This document shows, one piece after another, positions 1-5,615 of a DNA stretch of 7,038 nt; position 1 is the first letter of the stretch, and the number at the start of each line of letters is the position of its first letter. The DNA is from an uncultured Collinsella sp. (lineage in GTDB: Bacteria > Actinomycetota > Coriobacteriia > Coriobacteriales > Coriobacteriaceae). The notes beneath the pieces are model-generated. The model searched no databases and was not told where the DNA came from. It saw nothing but the letters and a program-made list of their open reading frames with translations. The stretch lies in contig CABUUB010000089.1 of the NCBI GenBank assembly GCA_902494625.1, forward strand, positions 1 through 7,038. Reading direction: 5' to 3'. Position numbers and translations under genes: made by a program.

Positions 1-102
1 CGTCCCTCTGTTACCCCCTGGGGTAAGCCGACGAAGGGCCTTCGTACGCGCAAGAAGAAGAAGGTCTCGAACCAGCACATCATTCGTCGCCGTAAGAAGT
101 AA
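1..102 (+). CDS. rplB: 50S ribosomal protein L2 (uL2), C-terminal end only
   Basis: The frame open from the first base gives 33 residues and ends in TAA at 100-102. It reads RPSVTPWGKPTKGLRTRKK followed by a lysine/arginine-rich tail ending RRRKK. This is the hallmark C-terminus of bacterial L2: the WGKPTKG segment and basic tail lie against 23S rRNA near the peptidyl-transferase centre. The rest of the gene is cut off by the window edge. Its place immediately before rpsS is the standard S10-operon order, and 32 bases separate the two genes. Identification rests on the tail motif plus synteny. Confidence 0.95.
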   Translation, partial: RPSVTPWGKPTKGLRTRKKKKVSNQHIIRRRKK

Positions 103-134
103 TTTCGGATACCGAGTTTTAGGAGAAAGCACTT

Positions 135-395
135 ATGAGCAGAAGTCTCAAAAAGGGCCCGTTCGTGGAGACTCGCCTTCTCTCGCGTATCACCGCGATG
201 AACGAGGCTGGCAAGAAGGACGTCGTGAAGACCTGGTCCCGCGCGTCCACCATCTTCCCCGAGATGGTTGGTCACACCATCGCCGTCCACGACGGCCGCA
301 AGCATGTGCCCGTGTATGTTACCGAGTCCATGGTTGGTCACAAGCTCGGCGAGTTCGCGCCGACTCGTACGTTCCGTGGCCACAAGGCCAAATAG
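135..395 (+). CDS. rpsS: 30S ribosomal protein S19 (uS19)
   Basis: The 86-residue product is close to the usual S19 length (about 90). It opens with MSRSLKKGPFV and contains the family signature around residues 44-74: MVGHTIAVHDGRKHVPVYV, then MVGHKLGEF. S19 sits in the head of the 30S subunit with S13, contacting 16S rRNA. The ATG start is preceded by AGGAG at 121-125, and the N-terminal motif starts exactly there. The two MVGH segments are a normal feature of the family, not a recent duplication. The stop TAG at 393-395 runs directly into the purine-rich ribosome-binding site of rplV. Confidence 0.98.
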   Translation: MSRSLKKGPFVETRLLSRITAMNEAGKKDVVKTWSRASTIFPEMVGHTIAVHDGRKHVPVYVTESMVGHKLGEFAPTRTFRGHKAK

Positions 396-409
396 GGGGT
401 TAACCGTAA

Positions 410-781
410 ATGGCAACTAAGTCTATTGAAACTGAGGCCACCGAGGTTCGCGCCGTCGCTAAGTACGTGCGTGTTTCCCCCAGCAAGGCCCGCCTGGTGG
501 TCGATCTGATCCGCCGCAAGCCTGTCGCTCAGGCCTTCGACATCCTCCACTTCTGCGACCGCGCCGTCGCCGTGGATGTCGAGAAGGTTCTCCGTTCCGC
601 CGTTGCGAACGCCGAGAACAACAACGGTCTGCGTGCCGACAACCTGGTTGTCGCCGCTGCCTATGTTGACGAGGGTCCGACGCTTAAGCGCATCCGTCCC
701 CGCGCCAAGGGTTCCGCTTCTCGCATTCTGAAGCGTACTTCCCACATCACCGTCGTCGTTGCTCCTCGAAAGGAGGCGTAA
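410..781 (+). CDS. rplV: 50S ribosomal protein L22 (uL22)
   Basis: The product has 123 residues. The core starts around residue 14 with RAVAKYVRVSPSKARLVVDL, a typical L22 opening, after a short polar N-terminal extension. The segment around residues 84-110 (DEGPTLKRIRPRAKG and following) corresponds to the long beta-hairpin that lines the peptide exit tunnel and where macrolide-resistance changes occur in other bacteria. The G-rich ribosome-binding site at 395-399 overlaps the rpsS stop. The last codons (RKEA) contain AAAGGAGG at 769-776, which serves as the Shine-Dalgarno of rpsC. Confidence 0.97.
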   Translation: MATKSIETEATEVRAVAKYVRVSPSKARLVVDLIRRKPVAQAFDILHFCDRAVAVDVEKVLRSAVANAENNNGLRADNLVVAAAYVDEGPTLKRIRPRAKGSASRILKRTSHITVVVAPRKEA

Positions 782-787
782 AGCTGT

Positions 788-1498
788 ATGGGTCAGAAAG
801 TCTACCCCACCGGCTTCCGTCTTGGCATCACCGAGAACTGGCGCTCCCGCTGGTTCGCAGAGAAGGATTACGCTAAGACCCTCGGTAACGATCTCGAGAT
901 CCGCAAGTACCTCGAGAAGCGTCTTTCCCGCGCAGCTGTCTCCCGCGTCGAGATCGAGCGCGCTGGCGACAAGGTGAAGGTCATCATCCTCACCGCTCGC
1001 CCCGGCGTTGTCATCGGTAAGAAGGGTGCCGAGATCGATACCCTCCGCACCGAGCTCGAGAAGGTCGCTGGCGTCTCCAAGGGCCAGCTCTCCGTCGACG
1101 TTGTCGAGATCAAGCGCCCCGAGCTCGACGCCAACCTCGTTGCTCAGTCTATCGCCGAGCAGCTCGAGGGCCGCGTTGCCTTCCGTCGCGCTATGCGCAA
1201 GGCTGTCCAGTCCGCCCGCAAGGCCGGCGCTAAGGGCATCCGTATCCAGTGCTCCGGTCGTCTCGGCGGTGCCGAGATGGGCCGTCGTGAGTGGTACCGC
1301 GAGGGTCGCGTGCCTCTGCACACCCTCCGTGCCAAGATCGACTACGGCACGGCTGTCGCCAGCACCACCATGGGCGCTTGCGGCGTGAAGGTCTGGATCT
1401 ACCTGGGCGAGAAGCTCCCGGGCCAGCCTGTTCCCAACCCTGCACTCGAGGGCTCTTCCCGTCCTCGTCGTCGTAACTCCGAGAGGAGGGGTCAGTAG
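788..1498 (+). CDS. rpsC: 30S ribosomal protein S3 (uS3)
   Basis: The product has 236 residues, within the normal S3 range (about 210-240). It starts MGQKVYPTGFRLG, the canonical S3 N-terminus. The type II KH domain follows, with its GxxG-type loop VIGKKG at residues 75-80. The C-terminal domain carries CSGRLGGAEMGRREWYREG (about 155-173) and then PLHTLRAKIDYG. S3 sits at the mRNA entry channel of the 30S subunit. The Shine-Dalgarno AGGAGG lies 11 bases upstream, inside the end of rplV, which is rather far from the ATG. The basic tail ends SERRGQ, and its codons form GAGAGGAGGGG (1481-1491), the ribosome-binding site of rplP. The TAG stop overlaps the rplP GTG start by one base. Confidence 0.98.
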   Translation: MGQKVYPTGFRLGITENWRSRWFAEKDYAKTLGNDLEIRKYLEKRLSRAAVSRVEIERAGDKVKVIILTARPGVVIGKKGAEIDTLRTELEKVAGVSKGQLSVDVVEIKRPELDANLVAQSIAEQLEGRVAFRRAMRKAVQSARKAGAKGIRIQCSGRLGGAEMGRREWYREGRVPLHTLRAKIDYGTAVASTTMGACGVKVWIYLGEKLPGQPVPNPALEGSSRPRRRNSERRGQ

Positions 1499-2001
1499 TG
1501 CTTGCCCCTAAGCGTATTCTTCACCGCAAGGTGCAGCGTGGCTCCATGAAGGGCCAGGCCAAGGGTAATACCGAGCTGCATTTCGGCGAGTTTGGTATCC
1601 AGGCTCTCGAGGCCCATTGGATCACCAACCGTCAGATCGAGGCCGCTCGTATTGCCATGACCCGCTACATGAAGCGTGGCGGTCGTGTCTACATCACGAT
1701 CTTCCCCGATAAGCCCATCACCAAGAAGCCTGCTGAGACTCGCATGGGTTCTGGTAAGGGTAACCCCGAGGAGTGGGTGGCCGTCGTCAAGCCCGGCCGC
1801 ATCATGTTCGAGGTCAAGGGCGTGCCCGAGGAGGTCGCTCGCGAGGCTCTGCGTCTTGCACAGCACAAGCTTCCCATCAAGACCAAGATTGTTGCTGCCA
1901 AGAACGCTGAGCAGCGCATCGAGAAGGAGATGGCTGAGGAGGCCGCTCTCGAGGCCAAGTGGGCTGCTGAGGACGCCGCCGCCGCCAAGGAGGAGAACTA
2001 A
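1498..2001 (+). CDS. rplP: 50S ribosomal protein L16 (uL16) with an extended acidic/alanine-rich C-terminus
   Basis: The GTG start at 1498 shares its G with the rpsC stop TAG. The N-terminus MLAPKRILHRKVQRGSMKG is diagnostic for L16, as are FPDKPITKKPAETRMGSGKG (residues 69-88) and VAVVKPGRIMFEVKGV (94-109). L16 binds 23S rRNA near the A-site and central protuberance and is a late-assembling protein. The product has 167 residues against roughly 136-145 in E. coli and B. subtilis. The extra part is a charged, alanine- and glutamate-rich tail at about residues 135-167, likely helical, ending KEEN. Its last codons supply AAGGAGGAG (1987-1995), the Shine-Dalgarno of rpmC, and TAA overlaps the rpmC ATG by one base. 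Confidence 0.97.
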   Translation: MLAPKRILHRKVQRGSMKGQAKGNTELHFGEFGIQALEAHWITNRQIEAARIAMTRYMKRGGRVYITIFPDKPITKKPAETRMGSGKGNPEEWVAVVKPGRIMFEVKGVPEEVAREALRLAQHKLPIKTKIVAAKNAEQRIEKEMAEEAALEAKWAAEDAAAAKEEN

Positions 2002-2216
2002 TGAAGCCCGCAGAGATTCGTGAGCTCTCGGACGCTCAGCTCGTTGAGAAGCTGAAGGAAATGCGCGCCGAGCTCTTTAACCTTCGTTTCCAGATGGCCA
2101 CCAGCCAGCTGGACAACACCGCTCGCGTCAACACCGTGAAGAAGGACATCGCTCGCGTCCTCACGGAGCAGCGCGCCCGCGAGATCGCAGCGGAGAAGTC
2201 CGCTGTCGCCGAGTAG
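2001..2216 (+). CDS. rpmC: 50S ribosomal protein L29 (uL29)
   Basis: The 71-residue product fits L29 (usually 60-75). It starts MKPAEIRELSDAQLVEKLKEMRAEL by eye, with LFNLRFQMATSQLDNTARV at about 25-43, the family's two-helix antiparallel hairpin. L29 sits near the polypeptide exit tunnel next to L23. The short alanine/glutamate-rich end (about residues 62-71) is a modest extension. The ATG overlaps the rplP stop (TAATG), so translation is very likely coupled to rplP. It is followed 16 bases later by rpsQ. Confidence 0.96.
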   Translation: MKPAEIRELSDAQLVEKLKEMRAELFNLRFQMATSQLDNTARVNTVKKDIARVLTEQRAREIAAEKSAVAE

Positions 2217-2232
2217 GACCTAAGGAGAGAAC

Positions 2233-2493
2233 ATGACTGATTCGCGTAACTCGCGTAAGGTCCGTACGGGTGTCGTTACCTCCGTCTCCGGTGCCAAGAC
2301 CATTGTTGTCACCATCACCGAGCGCAAGCGTCACCCCAAGTACGGCAAGATGATGACCAGCTCCAAGAAGCTGCACGCTCACGACGAGGAGTGCACGGCT
2401 GGCGTGGGCGACACCGTCCGCGTTATGGAGACCCGTCCTATGTCCAAGATGAAGCGTTGGCGCCTCATCGAGGTCGTCGAGCGCGCTAAATAA
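2233..2493 (+). CDS. rpsQ: 30S ribosomal protein S17 (uS17)
   Basis: The 86-residue product is the normal S17 size. The single OB-fold is recognisable from RTGVVTSVSGAKTIVVTI (11-28), RHPKYGKMM (33-41), LHAHDEE (47-53) and the S17 signature GDTVRVMETRPMSKMKRW (59-76). S17 is a primary 16S rRNA-binding protein of the 30S body. The ATG is preceded by AAGGAGAG at 2222-2229. It is the last gene of the classical S10 operon, and here it is followed by an unusually long spacer before rplN. Confidence 0.98.
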   Translation: MTDSRNSRKVRTGVVTSVSGAKTIVVTITERKRHPKYGKMMTSSKKLHAHDEECTAGVGDTVRVMETRPMSKMKRWRLIEVVERAK

Positions 2494-2611
2494 GCAGTCG
2501 CTCTTACGACTTGTACGTTTCCGAAGATGTGCGTATGCCTGGCTTGCATACCACAGGCCGCATAAAGGCTGCGCACCTCTCTTCGGTTCTTAGTTCGGAG
2601 GAACATCTACC
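2494..2611 (+). promoter_or_regulatory. 118-nt rpsQ-rplN spacer with a foldable leader-like RNA
   Basis: This is by far the widest gap in the ribosomal cluster and falls at the S10/spc operon boundary. Read as RNA it closes on itself. The outer stem pairs CCGAAGA (2521-2527) with TCTTCGG (2580-2586). A second helix pairs GTGCG (2529-2533) with CGCAC (2572-2576). Inside are a hairpin TATGC/GCATA (2534-2538 with 2546-2550) and a weak GCC/GGC pairing (2557-2559 with 2567-2569). No U-tract follows, so it is not a terminator. The rplN ribosome-binding site GGAGGA (2597-2602) lies just 3' of the outer stem. A TTGTAC/TATGCC pair (2511-2516, 2534-2539, spacer 17) is only a poor promoter candidate. 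Pairings were found by eye; function is inferred. Confidence 0.45.
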
Positions 2612-2980
2612 ATGATTCAGATGCAAACCATGCTGAACGTCGCCGACAACTCCGGCGCTCGCAAGATTCGCTGCATCAAGGTGCTTGGCGGTTCCAAGCG
2701 TCGTTATGCAGGCATCGGCGATGTGTTCATCGGTGCTGTCCAGGAGGCTACCCCTGGCGCCAACGTCAAGAAGAAGGACGTTGTCCGTTGCGTCGTCGTT
2801 CGCACCGTTAAGGAGATCCGCCGCAAGGATGGCTCCTACATTCGCTTTGATGAGAACGCCTGCGTTGTCATCAACAACGATGGTTCGCCCGTCGGCACCC
2901 GTATCTTCGGGCCCGTCGCTCGCGAGCTTCGTGACAAGAAGTACATGAAGATCGTCTCGCTCGCTCCCGAGACCCTGTAG
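2612..2980 (+). CDS. rplN: 50S ribosomal protein L14 (uL14)
   Basis: The 122-residue product is exactly the usual L14 length. It starts MIQMQTMLNVADNSGARKI and contains CIKVLGGSKRRYA (21-33) and IGDVFIGAVQEATP (35-48). The L14 signature follows in the segment VRTVKEIRRKDGSYIRFD (about 63-80), then NACVVIN. L14 is a five-stranded beta-barrel protein at the 30S interface of the 50S subunit; it contacts L19 and takes part in an intersubunit bridge. It is the first gene of the spc operon in E. coli. Here it is followed 13 bases later by rplX. Confidence 0.98.
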   Translation: MIQMQTMLNVADNSGARKIRCIKVLGGSKRRYAGIGDVFIGAVQEATPGANVKKKDVVRCVVVRTVKEIRRKDGSYIRFDENACVVINNDGSPVGTRIFGPVARELRDKKYMKIVSLAPETL

Positions 2981-2993
2981 TTAGGGGAGATAT

Positions 2994-3299
2994 ATGTATA
3001 TCAAGAAGGGCGATAAGGTCCAGGTTCTCTCTGGTAAGGACCGCGGCAAGCAGGGCGTTGTCCTGCGTGCTCTCCCTGCCGAGAACAAGGTCGTTGTCGA
3101 GGGCGTTTCGGTCGTCAAGAAGGCCGTCAAGCCCAACGCTGCCAACCAGCAGGGCGGCATCGTTTCGCAGGAGGCTCCCATCGACGCCTCCAACGTCAAT
3201 CTCGTTTGCCCCGAGTGCGGTAAGGTTACCCGCGTCGGTCACGAGAAGGACGGCAAGAACAAGCTGCGCGTCTGCAAGAAGTGCGGCCACAAGTTCTAA
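2994..3299 (+). CDS. rplX: 50S ribosomal protein L24 (uL24), zinc-ribbon form
   Basis: The product has 101 residues. The N-terminal KOW motif (KKGDKVQVLSGKDRGKQGVV, about residues 4-23) is the L24 hallmark. The C-terminal part carries CPECGK (cysteines 72 and 75) and CKKCG (cysteines 94 and 97), a C4 zinc-ribbon arrangement found in many bacterial L24 proteins. L24 is an assembly-initiator protein that binds the 5' part of 23S rRNA. The ribosome-binding site is AGGGGAGA (2983-2990). The gene is complete and intact. In most bacteria rplE follows immediately; here the gene is followed by a terminator instead. Confidence 0.98.
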   Translation: MYIKKGDKVQVLSGKDRGKQGVVLRALPAENKVVVEGVSVVKKAVKPNAANQQGGIVSQEAPIDASNVNLVCPECGKVTRVGHEKDGKNKLRVCKKCGHKF

Positions 3300-3327
3300 G
3301 CTGCCCGCAACATCAAGTTGCTAGCAT

Positions 3328-3359
3328 AGGCCCGGATGCCACGGCACCCGGGCCTTTTT
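3328..3359 (+). terminator. Intrinsic terminator ending the ribosomal-protein operon
   Basis: AGGCCCGG (3328-3335) pairs perfectly with CCGGGCCT (3348-3355). After one mismatch, TGC (3337-3339) pairs with GCA (3344-3346) around a 4-base loop. The stem is followed by a T-run (3355-3359). This is a textbook GC-rich stem plus U-tract, 28 bases after the rplX stop, oriented to stop + strand transcripts. Confidence 0.92.
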
Positions 3360-3367
3360 CTATCCCT

Positions 3368-3495
3368 ACTCATTGGGAACAGACTTAAATGAGTGGAAGT
3401 CGCTTGGCATTCATTGGGGAGCATTTATTGGGGACAGACTTAAATGACCAGTCGTTGGGGGACAGTCTCTATGTGCCGGCAGTTTGGGACGGTCC
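3368..3495 (+). repeat. Cluster of short GGGGACA-type intergenic repeats
   Basis: Two 21-base copies at 3372-3392 and 3427-3447 match at 20 of 21 positions. Both contain CAGACTTAAATGA preceded by ATTGGG. Partial copies occur at 3413-3420 (ATTGGGGA), 3455-3464 (TTGGGGGACA) and 3483-3492 (TTTGGGACGG). Each full copy sits in a weak inverted repeat: ACTCATT/AATGAGT (3368-3374 with 3388-3394) and CATTTA/TAAATG (3422-3427 with 3441-3446), each around a 13-base loop. I recall similar sequences scattered between genes in Collinsella-like genomes, but I could not search. No transposase is present. The rest of the spacer to about 3594 shows only a small CCTTTG/CAAAGG stem (3494-3519) and no gene. Confidence 0.6.
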
Positions 3496-3594
3496 TTTGA
3501 TGTCTGATGCCCCCAAAGGGGTGGAGTATCACGGCCTGCTCTGTTCTTTAGGGCTTTGGTGTTCCGCCTCTTTATGCTTCACAAGGATCGTCGC

Positions 3595-3727
3595 ATGCGC
3601 ATTTATACGCATAGTTTTGCGCGACAATGCGCATAACTGCGCAAACATCTGCCAACTATGGCTAAATAATGACCGATAAGCATATAAATACGCAAACACG
3701 AGCAGATACGCGCGCAATTGTGCGAAT
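3595..3727. promoter_or_regulatory. Operator-like array of phased TGCGCA boxes upstream of the oxidoreductase-deoR operon
   Basis: The AT-rich spacer carries eight 8-base boxes resembling ATGCGCAT. They are centred at about 3598.5 (ATGCGCAT), 3608.5 (ATACGCAT), 3620.5 (TTGCGCGA), 3630.5 (ATGCGCAT), 3640.5 (CTGCGCAA), 3691.5 (ATACGCAA), 3713.5 (GCGCGCAA) and 3723.5 (GTGCGAAT). Neighbouring boxes are mostly 10 bp apart, about one helical turn, with steps of 12 and 22. The last two form a near-palindrome centred on CAATTG (3715-3720). Possible -10 elements are AATAAT (3665-3670) and TATAAA (3683-3688), both lacking a good -35. The layout suggests a cooperative repressor site, most plausibly for the DeoR-type protein two genes downstream. 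Binding by that protein is inference. Confidence 0.5.
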
Positions 3728-3763
3728 ATAGGGTTGTTAGAAATGAAGGACTTCCGATGATTC

Positions 3764-3769
3764 AGGAGG
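3764..3769 (+). promoter_or_regulatory. Ribosome-binding site choosing the oxidoreductase start
   Basis: AGGAGG, a full anti-16S match, lies 5 bases before the ATG at 3775. A competing in-frame ATG at 3757 has the weaker AAGGA (3746-3750) 6 bases upstream and would add six residues (MIQEAH). The 3775 start is preferred because of the stronger site. Confidence 0.65.
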
Positions 3770-3774
3770 CACAT

Positions 3775-4854
3775 ATGGCAGATTCCAAGCAGGCTCCACT
3801 CGACTCCGCGGCAGCCGCAAAAGCAGCGTTCGCTTCGGTCCAGGACAAGCCATTCCCCGATGATATCTTTACGGCTCCCGAGCTTCGTTGGGCTGTGATC
3901 GGGTGCGGCGTTATCGCCAACCAGATGGCCCAGTCTCTCGCTTTTGCCGGTCGCAAGCTTGCGGGCGTCGCCAACCGCACGCTGTCCAAGGCTCAAGCTT
4001 TTGCTGAGCAGTATGGCATCGAGAAGGTCTATGAAACGGTCGATGACCTCTACGCCGATCCGAACATTGACGCAGTTTATATCACCACGCCGCACAACAC
4101 GCATATCACCTACCTGCGCGCCGCTCTGGCAGCTGGTAAGCACGTACTCTGCGAGAAGGCCATTACCCTCAATTCCGCTGAGCTCGACGAGGCGCGTGCC
4201 ATCGCCGACGAGCACAACGTGGTCCTCATGGACGCCACTACGGTGCTCCACATGCCCTTGTATCAGGAGCTGCGCCGCCGCATGGATGCCGGCGAGTTTG
4301 GCCGCATGAATCTTGCTCAGCTCAACTTTGGTAGCTATAAGGAGTACGGCGACCTGACCAACCGCTTCTACAATCGCAACCTTGCTGGCGGTGCCATGCT
4401 CGATATTGGCGTCTATGCCCTGTCCGTTATGCGCTTCTTTATGGCAAGCCAGCCCGCTGAGGTCATTTCGCTGGGCAACACCTGCGAGACCGGCGTTGAC
4501 GTTGCGGGCGGCATCGTCTGCCGTAATGCCGAGCAGCAGCTGGGTGTTGTGAGCCTCACGCTCCACTCCAAGCAACCCAAGCGCTCGATTATTAGCTTCG
4601 ATAAGTGTTATATCGAGGTCAACGAGTATCCGCGCGCCGATCACGCGACCATCGTGTGGACTGCGGACGGCCACCGCGAGGAGGTCCACGCCGGCACCGA
4701 GGCTTACGCCCTTTGCTATGAGATGGCCGATCTTGAGAAGGCCGTTGCCGGCGACGACTCTAAGCGCGAGCTGCTGGATTATGCTTCTGATGTTATGAAG
4801 CTTATGACCAAGCTTCGCGCCGACTGGGGAGTCGTGTACCCCGAGGAGGAGTAA
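3775..4854 (+). CDS. Gfo/Idh/MocA-family NAD(P)-dependent oxidoreductase
   Basis: The product has 359 residues from the ATG after AGGAGG. After about 35 polar, alanine-rich N-terminal residues comes a Rossmann fold, RWAVIGCGVIANQ, with the dinucleotide-binding GxGxxA at residues 43-48. VYITTPHNTH (101-110) is the typical cofactor-domain strand and loop. CEKAI (126-130) corresponds to the family's EKP motif with its catalytic-site lysine (K128), but the usual proline is alanine. GGAMLDIGVY (205-214) is the family's GGGxxxDxGxY-like motif, with D210 as a likely substrate/catalytic residue. Members oxidise or reduce sugars, inositols, amino sugars or trans-dihydrodiols in the cytosol. The aromatic NRFYNRNLAGG region resembles the dihydrodiol/glucose-fructose oxidoreductase-like branch. 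The exact substrate is unknown. It is cotranscribed with the downstream DeoR-type regulator (3-base gap), and its last codons (EEE) form that gene's ribosome-binding site. Confidence 0.9.
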   Translation: MADSKQAPLDSAAAAKAAFASVQDKPFPDDIFTAPELRWAVIGCGVIANQMAQSLAFAGRKLAGVANRTLSKAQAFAEQYGIEKVYETVDDLYADPNIDAVYITTPHNTHITYLRAALAAGKHVLCEKAITLNSAELDEARAIADEHNVVLMDATTVLHMPLYQELRRRMDAGEFGRMNLAQLNFGSYKEYGDLTNRFYNRNLAGGAMLDIGVYALSVMRFFMASQPAEVISLGNTCETGVDVAGGIVCRNAEQQLGVVSLTLHSKQPKRSIISFDKCYIEVNEYPRADHATIVWTADGHREEVHAGTEAYALCYEMADLEKAVAGDDSKRELLDYASDVMKLMTKLRADWGVVYPEEE

Positions 4855-4857
4855 GCG

Positions 4858-5604
4858 ATGCTAGCGGAAGATAGGCTCAACGCGATCGTGTCGATGGTTC
4901 AGCAGGCCGGCTCGGTTACCGTGCCGGAGCTTGCTGAGGCCCTGGGCGTGACGGCGTCTACCATTCGGCGCGACCTGCAGACGCTCGATCGAGCGCACCG
5001 CATCGCCAAGGTCCACGGTGGGGCGACGAGTCTTGAGCGCGCGCACGTGACGCGCGACCTAACGCTTAATGAGCGCAGCGACCTCCATAACGATGACAAG
5101 GAGCGTATCTGCGCCCGTGCGGCGGCGCTTGTGGAGCCTGAGAGCTTTGTATACATCGACTCGGGCTCGACGACGCTCAGGCTCATCGAGCATTTTCCAC
5201 ACCTTGAAGATGTCACCTATGTGACCGATTCCGTGCTCCATGCTCAACGCCTTGCTTTGCGCGGCATGCGTACCGTGGTGCTGGGCGGCGAGCTCAAACC
5301 CGAGACCGAGGCGCTCGTTGGCCCCGATGCCTTGGCAACCTTAGACCGCTACAACTTCAACTGTGGCTTTTGGGGCTCTAACGGCATTGCCGCCGAGCAG
5401 GGCTTCACAGCGCCCGATATCGAGGAGGCGCAAGTAAAGCGTATCTCGATGCGCCATACGGCCAAGCGCTTCGTAATCTCGGACGCCAGTAAATTTGGCA
5501 TGGTGGCGCCCGTCAAGTTCGCGGACTTCCGCGACGCAACGATTATTACCGCAGGCGATGTCCCCGCCAAGTACCGGGCAATGGACAACGTCATCACGGT
5601 CTAA
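4858..5604 (+). CDS. DeoR/GlpR-family transcriptional repressor of sugar metabolism
   Basis: The 248-residue product has the usual length (about 250). The N-terminal winged helix-turn-helix is clear: RLNAIVSMV (6-14), then SVTVPELAEALGVTASTIRRDL (19-40), then the wing ending KVHGGA (51-56). The C-terminal effector domain (about 75-235) has YIDSGSTT (99-106), VVLGGELKPETEALVGP (140-156) and GFTAPDIEEAQVKR (182-195). These are typical of the phosphosugar-sensing, ribose-5-phosphate-isomerase-like fold. Family members repress catabolic operons and are released by a phosphorylated sugar. The ATG follows the Shine-Dalgarno GAGGAGGA (4843-4850) inside the preceding gene. It probably regulates its own operon through the upstream TGCGCA array; the effector is not predictable. 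The fructose-operon type is the closest by eye, but no PTS or kinase gene is in view. Confidence 0.93.
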   Translation: MLAEDRLNAIVSMVQQAGSVTVPELAEALGVTASTIRRDLQTLDRAHRIAKVHGGATSLERAHVTRDLTLNERSDLHNDDKERICARAAALVEPESFVYIDSGSTTLRLIEHFPHLEDVTYVTDSVLHAQRLALRGMRTVVLGGELKPETEALVGPDALATLDRYNFNCGFWGSNGIAAEQGFTAPDIEEAQVKRISMRHTAKRFVISDASKFGMVAPVKFADFRDATIITAGDVPAKYRAMDNVITV

Positions 5605-5615
5605 CAGCAGGGGAC

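Noticed and set aside
264..342. Direct repeat ATGGTTGGTCACA at 264-276 and 330-342
   Set aside because: It encodes the two conserved MVGH segments of S19, a normal feature of the protein family.
338..1321. 327-codon open frame on the minus strand
   Set aside because: It lies wholly opposite rpsS, rplV and rpsC, which are unmistakable. The Leu/Gly/Asp-rich translation is the usual shadow of G/C-ending codons.
2511..2539. TTGTAC/TATGCC promoter before rplN
   Set aside because: Each element matches the consensus at only about 3 of 6 positions and the -10 lies in a folded stem; too weak to list as a promoter.
3389..3679. 96-codon plus-strand frame after the ribosomal terminator
   Set aside because: The ATG is part of the TTAAATGA repeat, there is no ribosome-binding site, and the translation spans repeats and the TGCGCA array without protein-like character.
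3718..3774. Upstream TTG (3718) or ATG (3757) start for the oxidoreductase
   Set aside because: The TTG lies within the operator-like array and has no Shine-Dalgarno. The ATG at 3757 has a weaker site than the AGGAGG serving 3775, though it cannot be fully excluded.
3529..4689. 386-codon open frame on the minus strand
   Set aside because: It is antisense to the oxidoreductase, with no recognisable domain and no ribosome-binding site; its end runs into the non-coding spacer.
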